Assembly: GCF_024648885.1 (NCBI RefSeq)
Contig: NZ_JANBBF010000014.1
Span: forward strand, 276,271-340,270
Reading direction: 5' to 3'
From: Prauserella salsuginis
GTDB taxonomy: Bacteria > Actinomycetota > Actinomycetes > Mycobacteriales > Pseudonocardiaceae
DNA length: 64,000 nt
The notes under the pieces were generated by a model that was not told where the DNA came from, did not search any database, and saw only the letters and a program-made list of their open reading frames with translations. A program made the position numbers and the translations under genes. Below, piece after piece: positions 34,104 through 42,637 of this stretch. The number at the start of each line of letters is the position of its first letter. Within the stretch, counting starts at the first letter, position 1.

Positions 34104-34622
34104 TCAGCCTCGGACCGGCTCACCCTCCGGTGTGAGGACCCACCACACGTCTCCGACACCTTGTCCGCTCAGGTCGCCGGGCTCCTGGTCGCCGGCGTAG
34201 TAGTAAAGGGGCCATCCGTTGAGGGTGAGCTGGGGGCTGCCGTCGACGCCGGTGATGGTGCCGATCTCGCCACTGATTCCCTCGACGTCGGGCGTCTCGT
34301 CCCCCGGGACCGCGGGCCAGTTCTGCGCACACTGCCCCTCGCACGTCGAGGTTCCGGAACCCCGGTCGTCGCTGTCGAACTGATAGAGAACCATGCCGTC
34401 GTCGTCGACCACGATCGTGCCGAGTTCGGTATCGGCGGTTCGCAGTCCCGGGGCGCCGCCGGAGTCCCCGTCGCCGGTCGCCGGGGGTGCTCCGTAACGC
34501 CCGTTGCCGGTGTCACCGGAGTCCGTCGACGATCCGTCGCCGCCCTCGCCTCCACCGCATGCAGTGAGCGTGAGCAGGAGGAATGGCACCGCCACGGCCT
34601 TGAGAGTGCGTCTGGTCTTCAT
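34104..34622 (-). CDS. COG4315-type secreted-repeat lipoprotein
   Basis: 172 aa with a lipobox (LLLTLTAC, Cys22), a Gly/Ser/Asp-rich linker and two copies of the COG4315 'secreted repeat' (GMVLYQFDSD ... CEGQCAQNWPAV, and LTLNGWPLYYYAGD). Function of the family is not known; the CEGQC pair and Trp/Tyr repeats suggest a surface redox or adhesion role. Preceded by a SigL-type promoter of its own (34678-34705) and lying just behind the sigma/anti-sigma pair, so a member of that regulon. Confidence 0.87.
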   Translation of the reverse strand: MKTRRTLKAVAVPFLLLTLTACGGGEGGDGSSTDSGDTGNGRYGAPPATGDGDSGGAPGLRTADTELGTIVVDDDGMVLYQFDSDDRGSGTSTCEGQCAQNWPAVPGDETPDVEGISGEIGTITGVDGSPQLTLNGWPLYYYAGDQEPGDLSGQGVGDVWWVLTPEGEPVRG

Positions 34623-34677
34623 GGTTCACGCCTTCCTGTCCTCGCGGGTGCTGGCCCACTGTTCGGGGCACTCGTGA

Positions 34678-34705
34678 AACACGAGGCGCGAGCCGGTGCG
34701 GTTCA
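34678..34705 (-). promoter_or_regulatory. ECF sigma promoter (lipoprotein gene)
   Basis: TGAACC (34700-34705), 16-nt spacer, CGTGTT (34678-34683). Same pattern and spacing as the sigma gene's promoter; the predicted leader to ATG 34622 is about 50 nt. Confidence 0.75.
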
Positions 34706-34728
34706 TCCGCCGGATGCGGAGTCGGCCG

Positions 34729-35421
34729 CTATTGCTCCGGAACCGGCGCGCTGAGCACTTCCTCGCCGCCGCCGGTGACCACGGTGAGGGAGGCGACGTC
34801 GTCGAGGCTCACGGCCGTGGCGGCGCCGAGAACGACGGTTTCACCGGGGACGGCCTGCCAGGTCGACACCTGGGTGCTGGCGCCGTCGGCGTCGGTCACG
34901 ACGAGCGCGTACCAGGTCTGCTGCCGTTGGTAGTCCAGCCGGGCGGGGTAGTCGCATTCGATGGACAGCCGGGTTCCCCAGATTTCGGAGGCGAGCGTGA
35001 CGTCGACGTCCATTTCCGAGGAAACCGAACCGACCGGCTCGAGGTCCACCGACACGGCATCGTCAGCAGCCGGACGCACCAGGGCAGCCGGTATCGCGAG
35101 CACGAGCACGAGCACAACGGCTGCAGCGGTTGCCCATGCGAGTAGCCGGCGCCGGCGGCGGCCACTCCGCCGGTGTTCCTTGCGCAGCATGGCGTCCATC
35201 AGATCGACCGGCTCCCGGTGCTGATCAGGCAGGTCGCCTTCGGATCCGGGCCGGATCTGTGCGAGCAGACCGGGCATCGAAGCGAGACCGTTGACCGCAT
35301 CGCGGCACAGCTGGCACCGTTCCATGTGCTCCTCATAGGCCCGCCGATCTGTCGGGGTGAGCGCGCCGAGCACATAGGCGGCATCCCATTCGGCGAAGCC
35401 TTCGTGGTCCGGCCGGTTCAT
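34729..35421 (-). CDS. Anti-sigma factor with zf-HC2 domain
   Basis: 230 aa. The cytoplasmic N-terminus has the ZAS zinc motif EEHMERCQLC (HxxxCxxC) that holds ECF sigma factors, followed by a single transmembrane span (about 99-118) and a beta-rich external domain (RskA-like). Its ATG overlaps the sigma gene stop as ATGA. It resembles RslA, the thiol-responsive partner of M. tuberculosis SigL, in layout and size. Release is likely triggered by oxidation or by regulated proteolysis; no protease is encoded nearby. Confidence 0.88.
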   Translation of the reverse strand: MNRPDHEGFAEWDAAYVLGALTPTDRRAYEEHMERCQLCRDAVNGLASMPGLLAQIRPGSEGDLPDQHREPVDLMDAMLRKEHRRSGRRRRRLLAWATAAAVVLVLVLAIPAALVRPAADDAVSVDLEPVGSVSSEMDVDVTLASEIWGTRLSIECDYPARLDYQRQQTWYALVVTDADGASTQVSTWQAVPGETVVLGAATAVSLDDVASLTVVTGGGEEVLSAPVPEQ

Positions 35422-35972
35422 CGGGTCACCCCTCTCTCCTGGAACGCCAGGCGCAAGGCGCACAGCCCGTAATGCAGCCGCGACTTCACCGTCCCCTCGG
35501 GGATACCGAGTTCCTGGGACAGCTCGGCCGTGCTCAGTCCCCCGTAGTAGGCCCGCACGATCACCTCCCGGTGGTGCGGGCCCAGTGCAGCGAGAGCATC
35601 GGTGACCAGCATCGCGTCGAACAGCCGATCCACGCGATCCTCGGCGACCTCCTCCGCCGCCTCCGGAGTCGTCTGCTCGTGGCGCCGGCTCGCACTGCGC
35701 GCTTGGTCGATGACCAGGTTGCGGGCGACGGCGAACAACCACCCACGGACCCGGACCGGGTCATCCCGTATCACCCTCGGCGTGCGCCAGGCTCGTAGCA
35801 ACGTCTCCTGCACGATGTCGTCGGCATCGGCGGGCCTTCTCGTCAGCGACACCACATACCGCCAGAGCGCGGTGGCATAGCGGTCGTGCAGGTCGCGCAG
35901 CACCTCGACGCGGCTCGTGTCGGTTCCCGACCGACCCGACCGTCGCTCCTCGCCGGTGTTGCCCTCGCCCAT
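35418..35972 (-). CDS. ECF RNA polymerase sigma factor (SigL-like)
   Basis: 184 aa with sigma region 2 (DADDIVQETLLRAWRT) and region 4 (LSTAELSQELGIPEGTVKSRLHYGL). The ATG at 35972 is preferred over GTG 35978 because the -10 element at 35979-35984 predicts transcription starting at about that base, giving a leaderless message. The TGAACC-N16-CGTG promoter matches the known M. tuberculosis SigL recognition sequence, and the gene is followed by an RslA-like anti-sigma, so this is a SigL-type factor that drives its own operon. Confidence 0.88.
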   Translation of the reverse strand: MGEGNTGEERRSGRSGTDTSRVEVLRDLHDRYATALWRYVVSLTRRPADADDIVQETLLRAWRTPRVIRDDPVRVRGWLFAVARNLVIDQARSASRRHEQTTPEAAEEVAEDRVDRLFDAMLVTDALAALGPHHREVIVRAYYGGLSTAELSQELGIPEGTVKSRLHYGLCALRLAFQERGVTR

Positions 35973-35978
35973 ATCCAC

Positions 35979-36006
35979 AACACGGTGCGGAGTGTCCGAC
36001 GGTTCA
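35979..36006 (-). promoter_or_regulatory. ECF sigma autoregulatory promoter
   Basis: -35 TGAACC (36001-36006), 16-nt spacer, -10 CGTGTT (35979-35984) on the minus strand. Back to back with the plus-strand promoter at 36015-36042. Confidence 0.8.
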
Positions 36007-36014
36007 CCCTCCGG

Positions 36015-36042
36015 TGAACGTTGCGGGTGCGCGCCTCGTGTC
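36015..36042 (+). promoter_or_regulatory. Divergent ECF sigma promoter (DUF2231 gene)
   Basis: -35 TGAACG (36015-36020), 16-nt spacer, -10 CGTGTC (36037-36042). The start of transcription would fall at or beside ATG 36050. The two -35 regions form the inverted repeat GTTCACC-CTCC-GGTGAAC (36002-36019). Confidence 0.75.
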
Positions 36043-36049
36043 TCCCGCT

Positions 36050-36538
36050 ATGGACGATACCGGGACACTCTTCGGCCTTCCCCTCCATCCGCTGCTCGTC
36101 CACGCCGTCGTCGTACTGGTTCCGCTGGCCGTGCTCACGCTGTTGCTCGCGCAGTTCTGGCCGGCTGCTCGCCGCCGACTCGGCCTGGTCACCCCGCTTG
36201 CAGCGGTGCTTGTCGCTGCCCTCGTGCCCGTCACGATCGCCGCCGGGCAGTCACTCGCGAGCGCCGTCGGCCCGCTGCCCTCGGTGCTGGAACACGAACG
36301 CTACGGGCGAATGCTGCTCCCATGGTCGATCGGTCTCGTCCTGGTCGCGACCGCACAGTGGGGTTGGTTCCGGTGGGCGACGGCAGCCCTTCGGCGAGCG
36401 CAGCGGACACGCGCAACAACGATCGGCTCGGCGCTCCTCGGCCTCGCGGTCATCGCCGTGGCCGTCGGGAACATGACCGTGCTGATCCTCGCGGGGCACT
36501 CCGGCAGCCGGTCGGTGTGGGACTCGGTCATGTCATGA
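36050..36538 (+). CDS. DUF2231 membrane protein
   Basis: 162-aa integral membrane protein with four spans and the DUF2231 opening FGLPLHPLLVHAVVVLVPLA, whose two histidines are family-conserved and could bind haem or metal. ATG 36050 is chosen over an in-frame ATG at 36014 since the divergent sigma promoter places the transcript start there (leaderless). It should be co-induced with the sigma operon. Biochemical function of the family is unknown. Confidence 0.83.
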   Translation: MDDTGTLFGLPLHPLLVHAVVVLVPLAVLTLLLAQFWPAARRRLGLVTPLAAVLVAALVPVTIAAGQSLASAVGPLPSVLEHERYGRMLLPWSIGLVLVATAQWGWFRWATAALRRAQRTRATTIGSALLGLAVIAVAVGNMTVLILAGHSGSRSVWDSVMS

Positions 36539-36678
36539 GCCGCCCGGCTCCCGCGCGCCGACAGGACCGGCAACTCTCCGACGGTCATCGCACGCCGTGC
36601 CGTGCACACCTGACGTGTGCGGCTTGGTGCTGCTCCGCGAGACGGTTGGTGCTCATCACCGGCATCCCTGCCCACCGG

Positions 36679-37341
36679 CTAACGGGCTGGTGGCCCCTGC
36701 GTGAGGTCGTCCGGCTCGCCGTGCCGGGGCGGGAGTCCGCCGAGAGCCGGTCCGACCCAGCGGCGGACGAGGGAACGGATCCGGTCGTCGGTGAGCGGCG
36801 GGCTCGAGGGGTACTGGAGGAAGGAGATGAACAGCCGCATCAGGACCTCGGCGAGCCCTTCGAGGTCCTCGTCCGTGGTGACCCCGACGGCCCGCCAGTC
36901 CACCGGCACGTTCCGCAGAATGCGTGCGCCGAGGCCGAAGGCCGCGGGAGAGGTGGACCCGGCGGTGAAGAAGTCGGGGTCGCCCGCTTGCAGCAGCAGG
37001 CCCATGTAGGGCTCGTCGGGCACGGTTCGGACGGCGAACACCACGGACTCCACCGCGGCCTCGGCAGGGCTTTCGCACGCGGCCAGGTGCTGCTGCATCC
37101 GCTCCGCGAACTCGTCGGCGCCCGCCTGCCCGACGGCCCTGAGGATCTCCGAGAGACTCGGGAAGTAGCGATAGACGGTCTGCCGTGTCACGCCGGCCTC
37201 GTTGGCGACATCGGACAAGCTGATCTTGGAAACATCGGTGCGGCCGATGCAGGCGATCGCCGCCTCGACGAGTCGGCGACGTGCCTGATCCTCCGCACCA
37301 GGCGGGTTTCCCTGCCATCCGTGGTGTCCCATGGGTGTCAT
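36679..37341 (-). CDS. TetR-family regulator
   Basis: 220 aa. N-terminal helix-turn-helix (ISLSDVANEAGVTRQTVYRYFPS, about 39-61) and a variable all-helical C-terminal ligand domain. Start is ATG 37341 or 37332. It is the third gene of a minus-strand operon headed by a flavoprotein whose promoter contains a perfect 9-11-9 palindrome; it probably represses that operon including itself. Ligand unknown. Confidence 0.85.
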   Translation of the reverse strand: MTPMGHHGWQGNPPGAEDQARRRLVEAAIACIGRTDVSKISLSDVANEAGVTRQTVYRYFPSLSEILRAVGQAGADEFAERMQQHLAACESPAEAAVESVVFAVRTVPDEPYMGLLLQAGDPDFFTAGSTSPAAFGLGARILRNVPVDWRAVGVTTDEDLEGLAEVLMRLFISFLQYPSSPPLTDDRIRSLVRRWVGPALGGLPPRHGEPDDLTQGPPAR

Positions 37342-37358
37342 CTTCCCCGAAGGGGAAG
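37342..37358. promoter_or_regulatory. 17-bp palindrome before the TetR gene
   Basis: CTTCCCC-GAA-GGGGAAG, directly between the membrane-protein stop and the TetR start. It could be an internal operator or a small hairpin. Confidence 0.4.
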
Positions 37359-37359
37359 G

Positions 37360-38487
37360 TCAGACACCGGCAGGATCCGTCCGGCGGGTTCGCTGCGTGC
37401 GATGGAGCGCGACGAGGAGCAGACCGGCCCCGAGGAAGCAGGCGAGCGCATAGATTCCGCTCCCCGTCGGGGTGCCGTCGCGGGTGATGCCATCCTCCGC
37501 GCCGAGGTACTGCGGCAGGGCGGCCCCCCAGAACACCGCCATCGCCCCGAGATAGATCGCCGGGTAGAAGCGGGCGAAGGCCGACAATGGTTCGCCGGGT
37601 CCGCGGTTCGGCGAACTCAGGTGCGCGACGACGACCCAGCCACCGGCCAGCCAGATGAGGGCGAGCTCGATGCCGAGGATCCACGCCTGGGCGGTGACAT
37701 CGGGGTTCGCGCCGCCGAACAGGCTCGACGGGATGTTGGCGATCACCATCGCCACCGGGGTCAGGACTCCGGCCAGCAGGACGCGCAACACGAGGTCCCA
37801 CCCGCGCCGCGGCCTGCCGTCCGCAGCAGGCCGCCCCGTCAGGCGCACGACCAGGTAGGTCATGGCCGCCATCGAGACCGACGCGAACAGCAGCATGCTG
37901 GTCATCGGCACCGACGCCATCGCCGGATGGTTGACGATGTGGTTGTCGTCGTTCCAGGTCCACCACTTCAGCTGCGGACCGACGTGGTCGAAGATCTCGT
38001 AGAAGACCTGACAGGCGAGCGCCACGGCCACCGAACCTGCCAGTGCGCCGCGCCACCGGAAGATCCCGAGCGCCCGCACGAGTTCGTAGGCCAGCTGGCT
38101 GATCATCGGATAGAACGCCACGATGTAAAGCGGCAGCCGATCCGCCATGAACTGCACGGAGAACCGGTTATGGGCGAAGATGAACCCGTACAGCTCGTCA
38201 AGGCCGAACCATTCCGGGAAGTACAGGGGTGGTTCGATCACGAAGAGGTAGACCAGCGAAGCGCACCACAACGCCAGATTCACCGGATCGCCGTTGCGGT
38301 AACGGCGAACAGCGTGCACCAGTGCGAAAACGGCGCCACCGATGACGAGCAATTCGAGCAGCGGCATCGTCCAGTTCGTGAGATCCCAGGGAAACCGCAG
38401 CGAAGCCACCGTGGACACGTCGGCGCAGTCGAAACCGAGCACGCGCGTGGACTCCGCCGCGTGCGGTCCACACATGGTGTCGGTCAT
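37360..38487 (-). CDS. Polytopic membrane protein, unrecognised
   Basis: 375 aa with about nine hydrophobic segments. I do not recognise a named domain. Polar motifs within or near membranes stand out: FIEPPLYFPEWFG, FAHNRFSVQFMADRLPLY and WWTWNDDNHIVNHPAM, whose His/Asn/Asp residues could form an active site or metal site. Its ATG overlaps the stop of the flavoprotein gene as ATGA, so the two products are likely partners. A link to lipid or terpenoid modification is possible but unproven. Confidence 0.72.
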   Translation of the reverse strand: MTDTMCGPHAAESTRVLGFDCADVSTVASLRFPWDLTNWTMPLLELLVIGGAVFALVHAVRRYRNGDPVNLALWCASLVYLFVIEPPLYFPEWFGLDELYGFIFAHNRFSVQFMADRLPLYIVAFYPMISQLAYELVRALGIFRWRGALAGSVAVALACQVFYEIFDHVGPQLKWWTWNDDNHIVNHPAMASVPMTSMLLFASVSMAAMTYLVVRLTGRPAADGRPRRGWDLVLRVLLAGVLTPVAMVIANIPSSLFGGANPDVTAQAWILGIELALIWLAGGWVVVAHLSSPNRGPGEPLSAFARFYPAIYLGAMAVFWGAALPQYLGAEDGITRDGTPTGSGIYALACFLGAGLLLVALHRTQRTRRTDPAGV

Positions 38488-39971
38488 ACCTGCGTCCCGG
38501 TCCGCGCCGCCGTACGCGCGGTGTCGGCCGACGAGTAGTCGGTGGCCGGTGGTTCGGCCTGGGGATCGAATCCGTAGGGAACCCGCTCGCGGCCCAGCGC
38601 CGCACGGATGCGATAGCGCACGAGCCCGGCGAGCACCCGCGGACTCGTCATCATCTGGCCCAGCGACTCGTCGAGGTTGAACACCTTGGAGAAGTGTTCG
38701 TCGACGACGGCGTCCTCGCGGGCGGCGCCGACGATGAGACTGAACGCGGGACCCGAGACGGCCGCGAGAATCCGGCGTTTCCACTCGGGCAGCTGCTCGG
38801 TACCCACAGCGCACTCGTAACCCTGGTCCCGCGCCATCGCGAGCCGCCACGGCACGCCGAGCAGTTTGCGCTGCTCGGCCAGGAATCCGGCACAGAACCT
38901 CCGGTCGACGCTCCCGGCGCGGGAGAGGTGTTCTCGCAGCAGAAGCGCCGAACTCGCCGCGGAGCTGATGCCCTGCGCGTAGAACGGGTTGAACGCGCAG
39001 ATCGAATCACCGACGAACACCAGCCCCTTCGGAGGCGTCGACCAACGGTCGTACCGCCGCCACTTGTTGCCGGTCGACCGGGTCAGATGCACCTGTGAGG
39101 TCGGGGTGCACCGATCCATGGCTGAGGCGAACAGCGGTGTCCGCACCCGACGGGCCGACTCGAGGAACGCCTCGGTACTGCGGGGCATCGGATGCCCCCA
39201 GGAACCCATGCAGGCGATGACGCGGTTGTCCTCGACCGGGAAGAAGTTCACCAGGAAGTCGTGCTCGGCGGGATGCTGCCCCTTGTCGGGGGTCGGCATG
39301 ATCACGAGGTGTTGCCACCACCAGGAGGAGGGGCGCTGCTCCGCCGAGGGCAGGTCGTACCAGCGTGAGGTGTAGGTGACCTTGGCATCGAGCGTCTGCA
39401 CCGGCGGTGCCGGCCATCCTGCGGCCACCAGCCAGTCGCCGACCGAGGAACCACGCCCCATCGCGTCCACGACGAAGTCCGCGTCGATGCGCTCATCGCC
39501 TGCGGACGTGGAGATCTGCACGCCGGTGACCGCGCCGTCGTGCACCGAGAGCCCGTGGACGGCGACACCTTCGCGCAGTTCCACATTGGACAAGCTACGG
39601 ATCTTGTCGCGCAGCACCCGTTCGATGAGGATGCGCGAACTGTAGATCATCGTCATCGCACTGCTCTTGCGTGCCGACCATCCCTCGCCGTCGAGGTAGG
39701 CCGCATCCATGGAGGGCATCAGGTGAAGCCCGCCCGCGGCGATGAGTTCGTCCTCGAAGCCGGGGAACAGCTCCCCGATCGCCCGCCTGCCCGAGTTCAA
39801 CAGGAAGTGCGGGTGCTTGCTCTGCGGCACTCCGCGCCGATGTTGAGCGTCGGCGGGCAGTTCGTCGCGTTCCAGCACCACCACGTGGTCGAAGTGCGGA
39901 GCGAGCGCCCCTGCGCTGCACAGACCGCCGACACTACCCCCGAGGACCACCGCCACACTGCCGAGCACCAT
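38484..39971 (-). CDS. FAD-dependent monooxygenase-like oxidoreductase
   Basis: 495-aa flavoprotein with an N-terminal dinucleotide motif (VVLGGSVGGLCSAGAL), the middle DAMGRGSSVGDWL segment and the FAD-ribityl motif GLVFVGDSICAFNPFYAQG. Overall it resembles squalene epoxidase/geranylgeranyl reductase-type or halogenase-like flavoproteins. The ATG at 39971 has GGAGGT 7 nt upstream; the longer in-frame ATG at 39995 lies inside the operator palindrome and is unlikely. First gene of a three-gene operon with a membrane protein and TetR. Substrate unknown. Confidence 0.83.
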   Translation of the reverse strand: MVLGSVAVVLGGSVGGLCSAGALAPHFDHVVVLERDELPADAQHRRGVPQSKHPHFLLNSGRRAIGELFPGFEDELIAAGGLHLMPSMDAAYLDGEGWSARKSSAMTMIYSSRILIERVLRDKIRSLSNVELREGVAVHGLSVHDGAVTGVQISTSAGDERIDADFVVDAMGRGSSVGDWLVAAGWPAPPVQTLDAKVTYTSRWYDLPSAEQRPSSWWWQHLVIMPTPDKGQHPAEHDFLVNFFPVEDNRVIACMGSWGHPMPRSTEAFLESARRVRTPLFASAMDRCTPTSQVHLTRSTGNKWRRYDRWSTPPKGLVFVGDSICAFNPFYAQGISSAASSALLLREHLSRAGSVDRRFCAGFLAEQRKLLGVPWRLAMARDQGYECAVGTEQLPEWKRRILAAVSGPAFSLIVGAAREDAVVDEHFSKVFNLDESLGQMMTSPRVLAGLVRYRIRAALGRERVPYGFDPQAEPPATDYSSADTARTAARTGTQV

Positions 39972-39990
39972 CGGACCGACCTCCGTGTTG

Positions 39991-40019
39991 ATCATACAGA
40001 TTTTCAGAAACTGTATGAT
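39991..40019 (-). promoter_or_regulatory. Perfect inverted repeat, TetR operator candidate
   Basis: ATCATACAG-N11-CTGTATGAT upstream of the flavoprotein gene. On the minus strand the downstream arm contains TATGAT, a plausible -10, so a bound repressor would cover the promoter. Confidence 0.7.
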
Positions 40020-40205
40020 TGAAGTCGGGTCGCGTCAATGCGGGATCCCGTCGACCCCTCCGGCGACGTGCCGAACCGCGGGCCTCCGCCGGGAGCCAGA
40101 GCGTGGCGCCGACACCGGGAGCCGCCGGCACCGGAAGCCAGGGCGTGGCGCGAACATCAGTGGCCGTAGCCCCGCCTCGCCGCTCTCAGCGGCACCCACA
40201 CGCAA

Positions 40206-40245
40206 TGCGGGGCGGCCCGCCGTCACCACGGCAGACCGCCCCGCA
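40206..40245 (-). terminator. Hairpin terminator after the vWA gene
   Basis: A 10-bp stem TGCGGGGCGG/CCGCCCCGCA with a second 5-bp inner stem (GCCGT/ACGGC). The surrounding 40020-40267 holds no gene. Confidence 0.6.
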
Positions 40246-40267
40246 CGGCTTGTTCCTGTCGAATCCC

Positions 40268-42112
40268 TCAGGAGTGTGTGTTGCGGCGCAGCGCCACGAA
40301 CGTTGCGGCACCACCACAGAGAAGCGCACCGCCGCCGATGGCGAGCCAGCCCCACAGCGGCATTCCGACCTCGTCCTCGGTGGCCGCCTGCCGCACCGCC
40401 TGCTCACGCTCGTCGCCTTCGTCCGAACCGCCGGTGACGAGGCCCTGCGGGTAACCGTCGGTGCTCACGTACTCCGGGCCCGCCACCTTCTCGCCGCCCT
40501 TGCTGACGAACAGCCGAATCGGCAACTCGGTGTACTCGTCGGTGCTCGAACCGACGTGGACCGTGATGTAGTACCACCCGGGAACGCTCGCTTGCTTGCC
40601 TTCCTCCCGGTTGTTGTAGAGCACCCGCGAGGTGGCGATCGGGTCGCCGGAATCCGCCTCGTTGTAGAGGTTGAAATCCTCGTTCCAGTTGCGTGATCCC
40701 TGCTGGCGGACGGGGTCGTAGATGTCGTAGGTCACCTCGGCCCAGTCCTTGGGATCGTTCCGCGCATGGGTCTGCACCGCGAGCGATTCGCCCCAGTCGA
40801 GCTTGACCTTGTAGGTGGCCATCTCGTTGACCAGCAGCGTGTCGGCATAGATTCCACTGCCGTCCAGTTCGACGGCGTCGTTGAAGCTGCCGCCGCCGGT
40901 GACCGCCTGCTCCGCTCCGCCGGGGTTGCCGAACGGCACCTCCGCGGTGTTCTCTGCCGGGCCGGTCGAACCGGAGACCGGCGGCTCGAGGGTCACCAGC
41001 AGTTCGGTCTGCCACGTCCAGTACTTCGCCTCGCTCGGACCGTCCCGTTCGACGGAAAGGTAGTACTCCTCATCGGCGTTGCAGTCCGAGTCTTCACGAG
41101 TGTCCACACTGAACGCGGATGTGGCGTGCGCGGCCGAGGACTTACGCAACGCAGAAGCGATGTGCACATCCTCATCCTGCTCCTCACACACCTTGCCCTG
41201 CGGGTCGACGAGCTGTGTGGTCACCTCGACCCAGCCACCTTCTTCGTCCCGCGGCAGCACCGCCGTCGCGGCGAAGTGCACCGTGAAGTCCTTGGGAATG
41301 CGGACCTTGTAGTACTTGGTCTGGCCCGAGTCGATCGTGTCCACGTACTGGCCGGCCTCGATGGTCGGCGCGGAGGGGAACTCCTCGGTGCCGGTGATGG
41401 CAGTGCCCTTCACCTCGTAGCTGCGCTGAGCGCGCTCGACGACGCGCGGCAACTGCTCGTCCAGCGACTTGGCGTCCGGCGCGTCGGTGTAACTGCCACC
41501 GGTCGACTCCGCGATGCAGGACAGCTGCTCGCGAGCCTCGTCGTCGATCTGGAAGCCGACCGTGTGCACGGCGAGGTCGACGCCGCTCTCGGCGAGTTCC
41601 TTCGACACCTCACACGGATCCGGCGGTGCACACGTGTCGATTCCGTCCGAGATCAGCACGATCGCGCGTGGCCCCTCGTCGGGAAGCTCATCGGCCGCCT
41701 CCCGCAGGGAGTCGCCGATCGGTGTCTCGCCCGCCGGCTGGAGCCCGTCGACCTTCGACTTGAGATCCTCCGCATCGACGGGACCGACCGGCACCTCGGT
41801 GCTGATGGCGTCGCAATCCGGTTTGCCGGAGCCACTTCCCGCGCCGCGCGATCCGTAGACCTGCAAGCCCATCTGCGTGTCCGGCTCCACGCCGTCGACG
41901 AGCGTGTTCAGCGCCCCCTTCGCGGCATCCATCTTCGTCCTGCCATCGCCCAGCGCGTCGGCCATCGATCCCGAAGCATCCACCGTGACCATGACCGGCG
42001 CCGGCTTTTCGACCTGTTCCTGGGCTGTCGCCACAGACCCGAACGAGGTCGCTCCGGCCAGCAGTCCCCCTGTGGCGACCACCGCCCAGAATCGGCGCCA
42101 TGACCAGCTCAT
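40268..42112 (-). CDS. Membrane-anchored von Willebrand factor A protein
   Basis: 614-aa exported protein. A signal peptide (about 1-30, ending ATAQE) is followed by a vWA domain whose MIDAS opens DASGS (Asp45) and continues with a conserved TPIGDSL threonine region and SDGIDTC. A long beta-rich middle resembles proteins with repeated cell-surface domains, and the C-terminus has a transmembrane helix (GWLAIGGGALLCGGAATFVAL) and short basic tail. The cysteines CAPPDPC and others suggest disulphides. Probably a surface adhesion or protein-complex scaffold. Start ATG 42112 is the first giving a signal peptide. Confidence 0.82.
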   Translation of the reverse strand: MSWSWRRFWAVVATGGLLAGATSFGSVATAQEQVEKPAPVMVTVDASGSMADALGDGRTKMDAAKGALNTLVDGVEPDTQMGLQVYGSRGAGSGSGKPDCDAISTEVPVGPVDAEDLKSKVDGLQPAGETPIGDSLREAADELPDEGPRAIVLISDGIDTCAPPDPCEVSKELAESGVDLAVHTVGFQIDDEAREQLSCIAESTGGSYTDAPDAKSLDEQLPRVVERAQRSYEVKGTAITGTEEFPSAPTIEAGQYVDTIDSGQTKYYKVRIPKDFTVHFAATAVLPRDEEGGWVEVTTQLVDPQGKVCEEQDEDVHIASALRKSSAAHATSAFSVDTREDSDCNADEEYYLSVERDGPSEAKYWTWQTELLVTLEPPVSGSTGPAENTAEVPFGNPGGAEQAVTGGGSFNDAVELDGSGIYADTLLVNEMATYKVKLDWGESLAVQTHARNDPKDWAEVTYDIYDPVRQQGSRNWNEDFNLYNEADSGDPIATSRVLYNNREEGKQASVPGWYYITVHVGSSTDEYTELPIRLFVSKGGEKVAGPEYVSTDGYPQGLVTGGSDEGDEREQAVRQAATEDEVGMPLWGWLAIGGGALLCGGAATFVALRRNTHS

Positions 42113-42637
42113 CAGACCCCCACTGTTCGCAGCTTTCCTATCGCAATACGTCACTGTGATGCCGCGGAAGCCTGTGCGGTTCCATGACGCCGTCGCTTGA
42201 TCGCCGCCACGGCAGCCCGGCTGTGATGACGAAACCGGCGGCACTGTGTCCCGCTGCTCGCCGGCGGCCTGATCGCGTGAACCGGAAAGGCCGTTGCGGC
42301 AGGGACCCCGCCGGGATCCGTTGCTACCGCGGGACGACCGCTACGAGCAGCCGTACGGCAGGGAGAGCGACGCAGGCCCGGAGGACTCGGCATTCTGCGG
42401 TAATCGCTCGATCCGGCACAGCACGCTCACCCACCGCCGAAGACAGTCCATACCGGAGCATCGGCGAGGACCTACCGAAGCGGCCCGGATTCGTGACCGC
42501 ACTCGGCGTGGACGTCGAGGTCAACCGTCACTATCCGGTTGCGTCCAATGTGGCCAGTTAACCTCGTCGAACACGGACGACATTCTCCCGCTTTGAACCC
42601 CGTCGCATCCGCCCGGCGCCGACCTTCGTCGGCGGCA
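42113..42637. other. Intergenic region, no gene seen
   Basis: 525 bp between the vWA protein start and the LysR stop. Frames here are Arg-rich shadows without family likeness; no RNA gene or clear repeat was found. Confidence 0.5.

Noticed and set aside
35917..38538. 873-codon plus-strand frame across TetR and membrane-protein genes
   Set aside because: Spans several real genes on the other strand and is built of Arg/His/Gly-rich non-protein-like sequence.
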